This document shows positions 49,020-60,190 of a stretch of DNA of 64,000 nt, one piece after another. The number at the start of each line of letters is the position of its first letter. Position 1 is the stretch's first letter. This DNA is from Oscarella lobularis (Eukaryota > Porifera > Homoscleromorpha > Homosclerophorida > Oscarellidae). The stretch covers positions 1 through 64,000 of the forward strand of contig NC_089177.1 of NCBI RefSeq assembly GCF_947507565.1, read 5' to 3'. A model generated the notes under the pieces. The model saw nothing but the letters and a program-made list of their open reading frames with translations. It made no database searches and was not told the DNA's origin. The position numbers and the translations under genes were made by a program.

Positions 49020-51765
49020 ATGGCTGCAGCTACATCGGCCATCGACGACTACATACGCGAATATCTCCTCTTTCGAGGCTTTACGAGCACATTGAAAGCA
49101 TTCGAAGCTGAAGTAAAGTCAGACAAAGACAAGAGTTTCAAGGCAAGAGCGACGAACGATGAAAAATCGATCGTTTCAAGTCATTTTAGGTCGATCGAGT
49201 GATTCAACAGCTCTTCTCTCACGTGACGAATCACGATCTTTTGTCGTTGCGCGATTTTTGGCAGCATTTGCATCGTCGTTTCTTTTCGCGACTCAATCAA
49301 TCGTTATCAAATGCCGTTCACACGCTCGAAACGTGTCTTTATCGTCTCTATCTCGTTCATAATCTACAAAATGGACGAGTGGAAAAAGTCACGGAATTTT
49401 TTGAAAAAATGTCTCCCGATTTGCAAAATCAACCCGAATGGAAAGATTGGTTCAGTAAGAGAAAAAAATATTAATCCACGGTTAATGTATTATTTTTTTC
49501 ATTACTAGTACTCCCGTATATTAAAAATGCCGAGCAACATCCCATCTTTGAAGCCTATTTTACCAAGTCTTGGTGTGATACGTTCACCGTGTCTCTCTAC
49601 AATTTTCTCAGCGTCATTTTTCAGCATATGCATATCTTTTTCCTAATTAATTATAATTATACATGTAGTAGTAGTAGTAGAAATTACTTCCTCTTGTCTC
49701 TTCCTTCACTCTCTTTATTTACCTCTTCCTGCTTTGCTGAATTTTGAAGCAGAAAAACAAAAAATTCGCGAGCTGGAAGTTGAGAAACGAAGTTTGCAAA
49801 ATGAAGTGCGTGCCCTCACAACAGCTGCCACGGCGCAGAAAATGTCCAAAATGAAATTGCCTATAAAACCGGCTGTCAAAGAAATCCGAAAGAAAACAGA
49901 AGGCAGCGGCGGAACAGATTCAGCCGAAAGGTACAATTCATCTTTCTACTCAATCTCTTAATCATCTCTTAGCAGAGGGGGAGATAGGTCAAACAAAGGA
50001 AAAGCGACGGCAACGGCGACGGCGACGGCACCAAAAGTCACAAAACCGTCGCCAGAGAAAACAGATTGGAAATTGGCTGCACCACCAATAGATCTACCAC
50101 CTCCTTATTCTGCTTCTACTGCTATAGTAGAATCTCCAATAGCATTGATGTCATTGAAACCGACTGGTGCTGGTGCAATGCTGGCAGGTAACACAACAAT
50201 AGAGTTTCTTTCTTCTAAAAAAACAAAGGAAGGCATTTGGTTCTTTTTTTGTTAATAAGATTCTGACGACGATCAGCCGTTTTTGGTCTTGGGCCAGGTT
50301 GACTTTATTTTCAAATATTAAATTTCTAGGAAAAAATTCGTTTTAGGATTTCTATGAGGAACATTGTGGTCATGTGACGCACTGTTGCTTTTCATCAACG
50401 GGTTCTCTAATTGCTAGTGCTGATACTGAAGGAATAGTCAAGTAGGATAACAATGATGAGAAAGAGAGAGAGATACAGATAAGTGTGTTTAGAATTTGGT
50501 CTTTTGCCCCAATTCAAACAAAAGCGACTGTGACGACTTCAGCTGAAGTTTTGTCTCTCAATTGGGCGAATCGAATCGATAGAATGGTAATAATTAATTA
50601 ATTAATTAATTAATTAATTAATTAATTAATTGATCGCCGCGTAGCTTTTCATTGGAACCGGAAACGGTCTCATTCGTCTTTTTGATATCGAATCAAAACG
50701 AATCTACTGTGAAATTGAGAGCGAGCCTCAATATCCTCGTATTGTGTCTCTCACGTCGAGTCCCAATGGTCAATATCTCATCTACGGTTGTGCGTCCAAA
50801 TATCCTTCGCCTCCTCCTCCATCGTCGCCACCTTCAGCCCAAAATCCAATATCTCCTGGAAAATCAATTCGAACGAAACTTCTCAGCAAATCCGATTATT
50901 TCGGGGCACTTGTCTGCTGGGATATAAAGGCAATGAAGGAAGAAGTCTGTAATCTTATATAATGATGATGTAATCAAAATGGGGTTGTTGTTTCCTTTTC
51001 TAGAGAAATCTTACTCTCGATCCAGGACCGACGGCAATCAATTGTGCTTCATTTAATCACAACGGTAATTTATTAGTGACAGGTGCAGCTGATGGAATGA
51101 TTCGACTCTACGGTAAGTCAACCCTTCTCTCTCTCTCTCTACTCTAACTCTATGTGATATGTAAGACATGACCCAGTGGGATGTTCTCATGGGATGGCAG
51201 GGTCACATTGGCGAGGTTTACGCCGTCGAATTTAGTTGCGACGAAACGACCGTTTTTAGTGCGGGAGAAGATGGAAAAGTGGGTCCTAAACCCTTATACC
51301 CGGCCCCTTCCCCCCGTAAATACGTTCTCTCTTCTACGTACGACCCCCACCCCCCGTAGTTTTTACAGTGGAGTCTTCACCACATTGGGCAGCGAATCGC
51401 TGATTTGTCGCTTCCACTTGAAGCGACAAATCCCTTACAAGCGGCCGGCTATACCGGAACAGATACAATACCGCGCGGTCGACTTTTTGCCTTCGATTCC
51501 GAAGGCCAATACTTCATCACGTGCGGTCCTTCAAACGGTCTCGTCTACAAAGTAGTACATATCATATGATGATACGTTTTTACTCTCACTCACATTTCCC
51601 CATATGCTACAGTTAGAGGATGCTTCCCTCGAAGTAGCCATGTCTCTCGGTGGTCATTCGCAACCTGTCGTTGCCGTCGATTGGTCGACGGCAACACATT
51701 GCGGCGCCTGTCTCACAGGATCGCTCGACGGAACTGTGCGCGTTACGACACTACTAAAGCAATAA
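49020..51765 (+). CDS. WDR91: WDR91: Rab7-linked endosome maturation WD-repeat protein
   Basis: 675 residues (human 747). In animals WDR91 restrains PI3P synthesis on early endosomes. Exons: 49020-49142, 49190-49454, 49509-49631, 49723-49930, 49973-50187, 50260-50297, 50347-50441, 50493-50586, 50645-50944, 51004-51112, 51166-51278, 51360-51551, 51613-51765. A LisH-like N-terminus ([19 protein letters not shown]) leads to EWKDWFILPYI and [21 protein letters not shown], a coiled coil (about 175-210), a Thr/Ala-Pro linker, and a C-terminal WD propeller ([52 protein letters not shown]). Intron 1 is GC-AG and intron 3 is AT-AC; both junctions are forced by alignment to the family. Intron 9 uses a GTCTGT donor. 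The stop lies 124 bp from the stop of the convergent PWWP gene. Confidence 0.95.
49632..49722 (+). other. Candidate U12-type AT-AC intron (WDR91 intron 3)
   Basis: The intron begins ATATCTTTTTCC, one base from the U12 donor consensus ATATCCTTT, and ends TTTATTTAC. A branch-site-like TTCCTTCAC lies 14 nt before the AC. Splicing here gives CAT ATG C|CT CTT CCT, restoring [13 protein letters not shown], which is conserved in WDR91. No GT-AG pair in the interval gives this frame without losing conserved residues. Confidence 0.75.
50587..50631. repeat. (TTAA)n tetranucleotide run in WDR91 intron 8
   Basis: About ten TTAA repeats directly after the donor. Similar short TTAA runs occur in other introns (about 62465-62490, 63070-63090). 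Confidence 0.85.
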
Positions 51766-51888
51766 TAAAAAACCCGAGCGCGACAAAAGAAAGTTTAATT
51801 TTTTTTGCATTTCAATGTTTTCCACGCTCTCGATCGCCCCCCTTAATTCCCCTCGCATACCCCGCATACAAAAAAAAAGTACTAGTAT

Positions 51889-54664
51889 CTACGTTCGAAG
51901 CTGGGCGGCGGTTTTTTTATTTAGAAGTGCATCGGGATCGTTTGGATCACGTCCGATCGCTTCCAACGCTTCCTGTATGGCTCTCCTGTACGTTTTTTTC
52001 TTCTTATTCGGCAGATAATAAGAAGAAAAGCCTTCCTCGAAAGGAAACAGAAGAGCAGATGGCAAAATGGACGTGCAAGACGACGGTCTACCGAACCATT
52101 TGACGGACGCGCTCACCATACCTGACGATTTTCCCTCTTCGTCTTTAAACGAAAGAATAGTCGCTGGCCACCACGGCCAATCGACCATCTTCGCCCAGAC
52201 GACTTGAAAGAGACGAAATTGAGGACCATAAAACGTTCCGTGTCGCGATCCTCGACTCTGCGAAGGCCGTGGCTCGTACGCAAGATCCGTCGCCCCCGAC
52301 GTTGATTGGACGCTTTCGCCGCCGCCGCCACCTGATCGTCTTCCTCTGCTTCCTCCACGTCCTTCGTCGCTTTGACGATCTCGTTTTGAAATTTCAATTG
52401 CGCGTTCTAATTGAAGATCGGCGGGATGATGAAGAGGAGGACGACTTCTTCGAGTCGTTCTGCGAACGGGAATTATTTCGATTTCCTTCTTTTCTTCATC
52501 CTTCTTTTCGAAAGATAAAGATAGAGGAGGCGGAGAATCGTCAATTTTTTGAACGTCGATTTCCTCTGATTGCGGAGAATCGACCGCCATTGCCACTTCC
52601 GCTTCCGCCTCTGCCGTCACCGTCGTCGTTTCATCGTCGACGACGTCGCTTTCTTTTGCCACTTCTGTCACCTTTTCTGCCGTCACCACATCATCGTTCT
52701 TAATATTGTTTTCTTCAGCGAGAGGAGCGCACGTTGTGGAGGATTGCGGCGCCACGGGGGGTGACTTTTCTTCTTCTTCTTCTTCTTCTTCTTGCGGATT
52801 CTTCTTCTTTGGCGTTTGATCTATATTTTGTTCTTCAACAGAAGTATTCATTGATTCTTCAACAGAAGTGTTCATTGATTCTTCATCATCGTCATCTTCC
52901 TCCTCTTCCTCCTCTTCCTCTTCTTCTTTTATCTGCTCAGTATTTTCTGGTTGTGTTTGACGTTCTTTACGTCGTCCAGAGGCGGCGGCAACGGCGGCAA
53001 CGGCGGCGGCCGAGTCAACGGTCTTGATCTTTTGTAAGACCGTTTTTGGACTTGAGAGTGGCACTGTAAGAGTCTGAGTCTTATGAAAACCCGACTGCAA
53101 TTTGATCCACGTTTGAGACATTGGCGGAATGACAACCGCTTCAGAAAGTGAAGCCGTTGCCGCCGCCGCCTTTGCTACTTTTTGACGCTGTTTGTCTCCT
53201 CCTCTTCCCGTTCCCTCTTCTCCTGCTGCCGCCGCTCCTCCGCCTCCAGAAGATGAAGAATTGCTAAAAATCTGATTGACGTCGTGAAATTTGAGAGGCG
53301 GACCCAGAGCGGCGACGGATGAAGCGCCAATCGCCGCAACTTTCATCGGAGCCATCGCCGCCGCCGCCGCCGCCGCCGCCGTCGTCGTCGTCGCTACGAC
53401 TGACGTCGATGATGCAGATTTGGGGTCCTTTGTTGTCGTCTTGATTTCATTTTCAAGTTGAAGAGAGTTGAGCATTGCTGTACGAAGACTCGATCGAGCG
53501 CCAGAATGAACCAATGGCTTATAATGACGCTTATAGATATTTCCTCCAGATTGTTGCGATGAGTGGGCGGCGGCGGAACCGGCGGAACCGGAAACAGGCG
53601 ATGAAAAATTGAAATTCATCATCGTAGAAGAGTTCCCGCCAGCAGGTGACGATGACGAAGAATTTTGATGAGAATATTTTCTGGGACGACCACCAACCGA
53701 TTTTCCGAGTCGACGACGTCTCGCAGAGGAAAAAGATCGCGACGATTGAATATGAATATAATGAGAATGATCCGACTGAACTGGACGCGATTTTTCCTCC
53801 GTAAAAGTGAAAGTAGAAGTGCCGGCGGCGGAGGCGGCGGAGGCGGCGACGGCCGTCTTGCTTCCGCTTCCGCCGCCGCCGCCGCCGATCGAAGACGACA
53901 TTTCTCTTCGTAACGGCGAATCCGACGTTTCGGCTTCGAATTTTCTTTTTCTATTCGATCCCGCTGTGATGCTATAACTTGTTCGTTGTGCGTCCAACTC
54001 GCTCTGCGCTTCGCGAAGTCTAAAAAACGATGAAGAATGGATGAGGAGGAGACATTGCCCCCGTGGCCACGCCCCCTTTTCTCAACCCCACGAGTCTCTC
54101 AGCGTTTTTTGCAATGGGCCACCTAGCGCCTAGCTAGCGATCCTTTTTCGCGTCGTCTTCGTCATCGCGACGACGACGGCGAAGACGAACGACGAAGGAT
54201 CGAAGCGAAAAAGTCAGCCGGAAACGGCGCGAAATGTTTGGAAGGAAAACGTAGGCGAAAATGGAAGAGTTTATCGTTCGCGAACCCAAAGAGGGTTTTT
54301 TCATCGAAAGTGCACGTGCTAGATACTACGATCCCTAAAGGGGGCCCGTCTAGTGAGCACGATGGCGTCCTCTTCGTTCTACTTATGGCTACGAGCCCCG
54401 TCCGCCCCATCGTACGCTAAGAACGTGCGCAGATGCGCGTCGCACGTTTCTAAGGACACTAGCGCCCCATTGTGGCAAGAAAGTCATATCTAGCGAAAGT
54501 GATCGTCGAATGACATTGCACTCTCTTCCCGCCAACCTTTTCGATGTATCGAGAAGGACTCCGCGCAGGGTTTTTGACCCGCGCTTCAGCGACACGACAA
54601 CAACGTCTTCCAACGCCTCTTCGACGGAAACTAGGACTTTTTGACCTTTCACTAGAGTATTCAT
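51889..54664 (-). CDS. PWWP2: PWWP2A/B-like chromatin protein
   Basis: 752 residues predicted from two exons, 54664-54537 and 54019-51889, joined across a 517-nt intron whose phase closes (human PWWP2A is about 755). The N-terminal exon reads MNTLVKGQKVLVSVEEALED ... GVLLDTSKR, resembling the short conserved N-terminal block of PWWP2 proteins. The C-terminal PWWP domain (residues about 640-750) contains VVWAKMVDWPWWPATIL and VSASVKWFGRPSS, with the basic end NKKKKTYRRAIQEAL typical of PWWP2A/B. The middle is disordered: poly-Glu, poly-Ala, Gly and Ser runs. Known PWWP2 proteins bind H2A.Z/H3K36me nucleosomes and recruit NuRD components. The assignment to A or B cannot be made because this looks like the pre-duplication form. 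The first exon is the weaker part of the model. Confidence 0.8.
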
Positions 54665-54977
54665 TGCCGATCCACTTGTCAGAAAGAACGAATACGGACG
54701 CTAGGCCCTCCGATTATCGCCGACTTTGGTATCCCCGAAGTTGGGCGGTGACGCAGGGATATCACGCTACGATTGGCCAATCATCGCCAACGCTTTCGTC
54801 ACGTGGCAATTTAGAAAGATGTGCGCTTTGATAGGAAATAAGAGAATATCGATTCCTTTTAAAAGAAAGTTTAAAAAATTATGCGATATTCGCCGCCCAG
54901 CTACACGATCGTGCAACTTTGTTTAACGCGCGTTACCTTAGGGGGGTTAGCGACACAAGCGACACATCGAGTTTAGC
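54665..54977. promoter_or_regulatory. Divergent intergenic region, PWWP2-like / PACRGL
   Basis: 313 bp between divergent ATGs. A perfect 12-bp palindrome TAACGCGCGTTA lies at 54924-54935, 42 bp before the PACRGL start. The same core occurs before AUP1 and, with one change, before WDR6 and in the satellite islands. No other gene is visible here. Confidence 0.5.
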
Positions 54978-56130
<1,153 letters not shown>

Positions 56131-56265
56131 TATGGAGAAAATAGTGTAGATCTATTTTGATATGCGTGTTTGGGGCTGGCGTACGGTATGTGTCAGTGTG
56201 GAATTCACATTAGACAATAGAATAGGTTTGACAACACGTGCAATGTAGCAAAGAGCAATTTATTA

Positions 56266-56722
56266 TTAGTGAGTTTGATTGCATGAAGAAGCCGGAACGA
56301 GATCATCATGTGACGCATATCTGGGTGCACACGGTATGCAATTGTCGCCCCATTGACAGCTAATGACGGCCGCTACTTCAGCTGATAGCGTCGGTCCAAT
56401 CATTGGATTCAATTGAGCCATGTAGCAAAGAAACCAACTGAAACGAAAAACGGTTACCTATAAGGGGGCCCCCCTCTCCCGTCGCAACGCGAGACATACA
56501 AGAGCCAGCAGCAAACAGACGTCAGGATGAGCATCGTGAGAATGACGCTAAAAAGATCGCTGTCTTTCCTATCTTTTTCTTCCTTTTCGACGCTTACCCC
56601 GTATTCGGATCGGTGTTGAACAATCTGCGCTTGTTTCCGCAGTAGACGATGAACGAACCGACGCCTCCAAAGGAGAGCCAGAAGATCGTTAGAACGGCGA
56701 AAGGAACGACAACGCTGCCCAT
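56266..56722 (-). CDS. ATP6V0E1: V-type ATPase V0 subunit e
   Basis: 118 residues from three exons on the minus strand, 56722-56598, 56559-56500 and 56437-56266; phases close. The first membrane segment is VVVPFAVLTIFWLSFGGVGSF and the second ILTMLILTSVCCWLLFWFL, followed by the family signature YMAQLNPMIGPTL. Subunit e is a small two-helix part of the proton-translocating V0 ring of endosomes and lysosomes. The C-terminal tail (about 40 residues, with Cys pairs ISCQWGDNCIPCAP) extends well past the usual 80-residue protein. The first intron is only 38 nt. It is divergent from AUP1, with starts 83 bp apart. Confidence 0.88.
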
Positions 56723-56805
56723 TGCGTACAAGGGAGTCACGAGACCACGACGTAGCAGCAACAGAACGAGAGGAACGCGCGTTAGAAACAATCACAAATT
56801 GCACG
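56723..56805. promoter_or_regulatory. Divergent promoter of ATP6V0E and AUP1
   Basis: 83 bp between start codons. AACGCGCGTTAG (56774-56785), 20 bp before the AUP1 ATG, matches the palindromic element seen before PACRGL. Confidence 0.5.
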
Positions 56806-58647
56806 ATGCCGTCGAATTCGTCTGATATCGCTCTTCTCTTCCATCGCTATCGGTTTGAAAGAAGAGAAAACCAACTGTCTTTGTATCTAAGAAGCGGTTT
56901 GCACTAGATTGCTTATCAATTGGCGTCTGTTCTTCCTTTTTCTCTATTCTCCTCTCGGCATTCTTCTCATTCTTCTCCGTCTCAGCTTAGCCTTTCAATT
57001 GTTCCTCTTCTCCTGTTTCGTACCGAAACAATGTCCTATCAAGCGGTAGAAGAAGCCGGGGCCAAAAAAAAAAATAAATTCATCATTACGTATACTTAGA
57101 CGCCTTTTCAAGTTGACTTACAACGTTCTTGGCATATCCGTCTCGGCTAAGGGAAAAGAAAATCGCGATTCCAAGGCCAAAGTCTGTGGAAATAGGTTTC
57201 TCCTAATTTAATTAATAATTAGACAATTTTAGATCTTAGTCTCCAATCACGTGTCTGTCATGGATCACTGCGCTTTAGAGTCCGTATTAGCTTCTTATGA
57301 GGTTTTGGCTTTTGACCCACGTCACGTGACTCTTGTGAAACATGATCCATGGTGTTTCAGGTGGAAAATCTCGATTCAAATTCGACGTTCACGTGGTTTT
57401 GGCGATGCAAAAAATTTGGCAACAATAGTATCAAAGTCGAAGACATTCTTGATGGAATAAGAGAATATTGTAATCGGCCAGGTTTATAAAAAAGTTTTCT
57501 AATTCAGCAAACACTCGCGAATTTCATTTTAGGATTTTTTCCTCCTCCTTTGCTCTTTTTTCCTGAGGGTCATACGACAAACGGATCATATGGTTTACTT
57601 AGTTTTTCTCAAGAAGCTTTTCAAGTGGATCAACCTGTTCAACCCGTTCGTATCCTCCTCTTGCATCTAGAAAAATTAAAACTTATAATACTCTCTACGT
57701 CTAGATTGTTGTACGTGCCGAAAGACCCTTCTTTTCCGTTGCAATTGTAAGTACAGTACACTGCTTCTCAATACTAATCATTGTACATACTCTATAGTCC
57801 CTATTGGATTCGTGGTGGCTCACCGATCTTCTTTGGGCTCTCTTTGTTCCAATCACGTTTTATCACTTTGAGTCAGCACTACTCATTAAATCATTAATTT
57901 ATGATTATTATTATTTATTATTTGGGTCTAGGACACTTGAAATTATGTATCCGGTGAGCGGTGAAACTCCGCAAGATTTTGCTAAAAGAACTCAAACAGT
58001 ACTAGTTTTATTTTGTAGCCAATTTGAAGAGAGCTCTTCTTCCTTTTTTATTTCTAGGCCATGGCCAAAGCTCTAGGCATTTGTGCGACGGATTACACAG
58101 CAAAAGATAAAGAGACTCTTCAAAAGGGCGGTGGAGAGAATCGTACGTCGTCTGATTCTTTTGATTCGGAATTGGTTCATCAAGTGAAAGAAGTTCTTCC
58201 TCACGTTCCAACGGAAGCAATTCAGAGAGATCTTGGTACGTATTAATTAATTAATTTTATAAGAGCTGCTTTTTATTTCTTTGTTAGCTCGGACTCACTC
58301 CGTTGATCTGACAATTTCCAATTTTCTCGAAGGAACAATTGAATTCATTCCGGAGAGAAATTATTCGAAGCTGCCGCCGCCGGAAGAAGAGAAAAATCAT
58401 ACTCCTCACTCTTCAAAACGAAAAAAATTGCCATCGCCATCGTTGTCTCCTAGCAACAGCGGCGGGGGCGTTTCCTTTTCAAAATCTGCTCAAGATCGTC
58501 ATTTGTCGTTTCAGGAAAGAAAAAAGGCGTTTTTAGAAGATGCAAGAAGGTAAGCGTTTGATTGTGACTTGTGGGGAATCCAATAGGATGAATTCTACTA
58601 GGAAGTACATTGAAAAACGATCGATTCAGCTAGAAACTCCAGCTTAA
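56806..58647 (+). CDS. AUP1: AUP1: lipid-droplet/ER ubiquitin adaptor
   Basis: 412 residues (human 410). Known AUP1 recruits the E2 enzyme UBE2G2 to ER-associated degradation and lipid droplets. Exons: 56806-56852, 56908-57045, 57100-57181, 57233-57301, 57361-57481, 57533-57645, 57705-57746, 57798-57871, 57932-57998, 58058-58235, 58288-58549, 58602-58647. A hydrophobic hairpin at about residues 17-50 (FFLFLYSPLGILLILLRL) is followed by an acyltransferase-like domain with NHVSVMDH and FFPEGHTTNGSYGLL. Then come a CUE domain (VKEVLPHVPTEAIQRDLA ... VDLTISNFLEG) and a C-terminal UBE2G2-binding-like helix (LSFQERKKAFLEDARR). The third donor is GTCTGT. Confidence 0.94.
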
Positions 58648-59223
58648 CCGGGTAAAGTAGACAGACAATACTGTTAGTAGACTAGTAGGATGGCATGGGT
58701 TGCGTGCGTTTGTGCTTTTTGATAAGAAAAATCAATTTATTATAGGGCATATGCATGACGTCACAGGGGCAGAAGCAAAAATCGTCACACTTTTTTAACT
58801 AAAGCGGTAAATGCCTTGCTGCCAAAGTATGATGCTCTGGACAGCCAAACAGACATTTTACCGCGTTTTTGTTTTTTGGGTTTCTTTTTTCGATTTCTAC
58901 ATTTTCTCGCCGTTCGTGGACACAAGTGACCGCCAAACGACATATAAAATTGAAACTACTAAGGCACTGCTGTTCTAATTTGAGGCGCGGTTTGGCCACT
59001 TTCCGCTTTTTCCCGTGTTAGTCGTTCGCGTCGGTCACCACGCAGCGACTGTGATCAGAAAAGTGCGTCAGTGTGTTATTTCATCACACTGTGCTTAGAT
59101 CGCTTCGTTTGGAAGCGTTCCAAGTCTCTCCACAAGCTAATCTTGTGCGCGAGATTCGGAGAAAGGTGCACAAACGCCGTCTAAAGTTCTTTAGTCGACC
59201 GTTTTTGGCAGGGTGAGGGGATA
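58648..59223. other. Intergenic DNA, no gene seen
   Basis: Between AUP1 and the TIR element. Short open frames only, with no recognisable peptide, RNA gene or repeat. Confidence 0.6.
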
Positions 59224-59897
59224 GGGTAGAGAGCCCATAAGGGGGACACCTAACTTTGACGTCGTGCTGCAGCGGAACTACGTGCTCGATCTAAATGAAA
59301 CAAAACACGTCGTAAGCAGAAATTATTCAGCTTCAATTTGCAACTATCGGCTGTTCGATCCGACTTCGCGTTCGCCCAAAAACGGCCAATTAGTGATGTC
59401 ACTATTGGGGGGTTGATATTTGTCCGGGCCCTAAAGGGGGACACTCGCGTTTTTGCCCGATTTTTGCCCGATTTTCTGCACAAAACGCATCAAATACGTT
59501 TTTGCCAACTACTAGCGCTACATAACGTTATAGTTACAGCACCACTACTCTAATTCCACGTGCATAAACGTACTAAAAATGACCACGAAAATTAAAGTCT
59601 TGGATGCTGTGCAACCAGTTACTGCCAAGCTAGAGCACATCACCGGAGCAGCGAAAGTGATCAAATTTTCTGTGTGGTACTAGTTGCCACGCCCCAAAGT
59701 TTCGAAATCGCCGAGGAGGTCCTAACGTCAGCGAATCGGTTGATATCGAACTAGCGACGACACGACTCCAAAGCAAGGTCGCTGAGGCTTCGACTAAGTA
59801 ACCAGTTGGCCCAACTCTTTAGCGTTTGCAGCGTGGGAAACGTGCTAAAAACCTATGTCCCCCATTAGGGGGTGTCCCCCTTTACCGGCCTCTACCC
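59224..59897. mobile_element. Candidate non-autonomous TIR element (MITE), about 674 bp
   Basis: Ends are inverted repeats of about 30 bp. Left: GGGTAGAGAGCCCATAAGGG followed by GGACACC. Right, read in reverse complement: GGGTAGAGGCCGGTAAAGGG followed by GGACACC. Both ends are bordered by TA (59222-59223 and 59898-59899), as expected for a TA target duplication of the Tc1/mariner type. There is no transposase frame inside. A third partial copy of the terminal motif (CCCTAAAGGGGGACAC) lies internally near 59429-59444. The superfamily is inferred only from the TA. Confidence 0.6.
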
Positions 59898-60190
59898 TAC
59901 AGCCACAGCATGATTTGTACTTCCTCGCAGGGTACAAAGCAAAAATCTACAGAATGCTCTTTTCCAACTAGAAATATTCTACTGACAAAGGAATGAAATT
60001 ATGTGAAATTATGTGATAGTATGTGTGACAAGCTTTAATTAAGTAATCACTGACGCACCGTTGCTCCGAGACCTCGTTCCCGCCCTCCTTAGGCAAGGCT
60101 GCAATGAGGACTTATAGATTCCTACTACTGCAACTCAGTCTAACGTCAAGTTAGTTGAATCGATAATCCGGGCTTTCGACAACGCAGAAC
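59898..60190. other. PGM3 upstream region
   Basis: 293 bp between the TIR element and the PGM3 start. It presumably holds the PGM3 promoter. I see no CGCGCG palindrome here, unlike the divergent promoters of this window. Confidence 0.5.

Noticed and set aside
53995-53997. PWWP2-like protein starting at 53997
   Set aside because: That codon is TTG. The frame continues upstream to an acceptor at 54020, and an in-phase ATG exon exists at 54664-54537.
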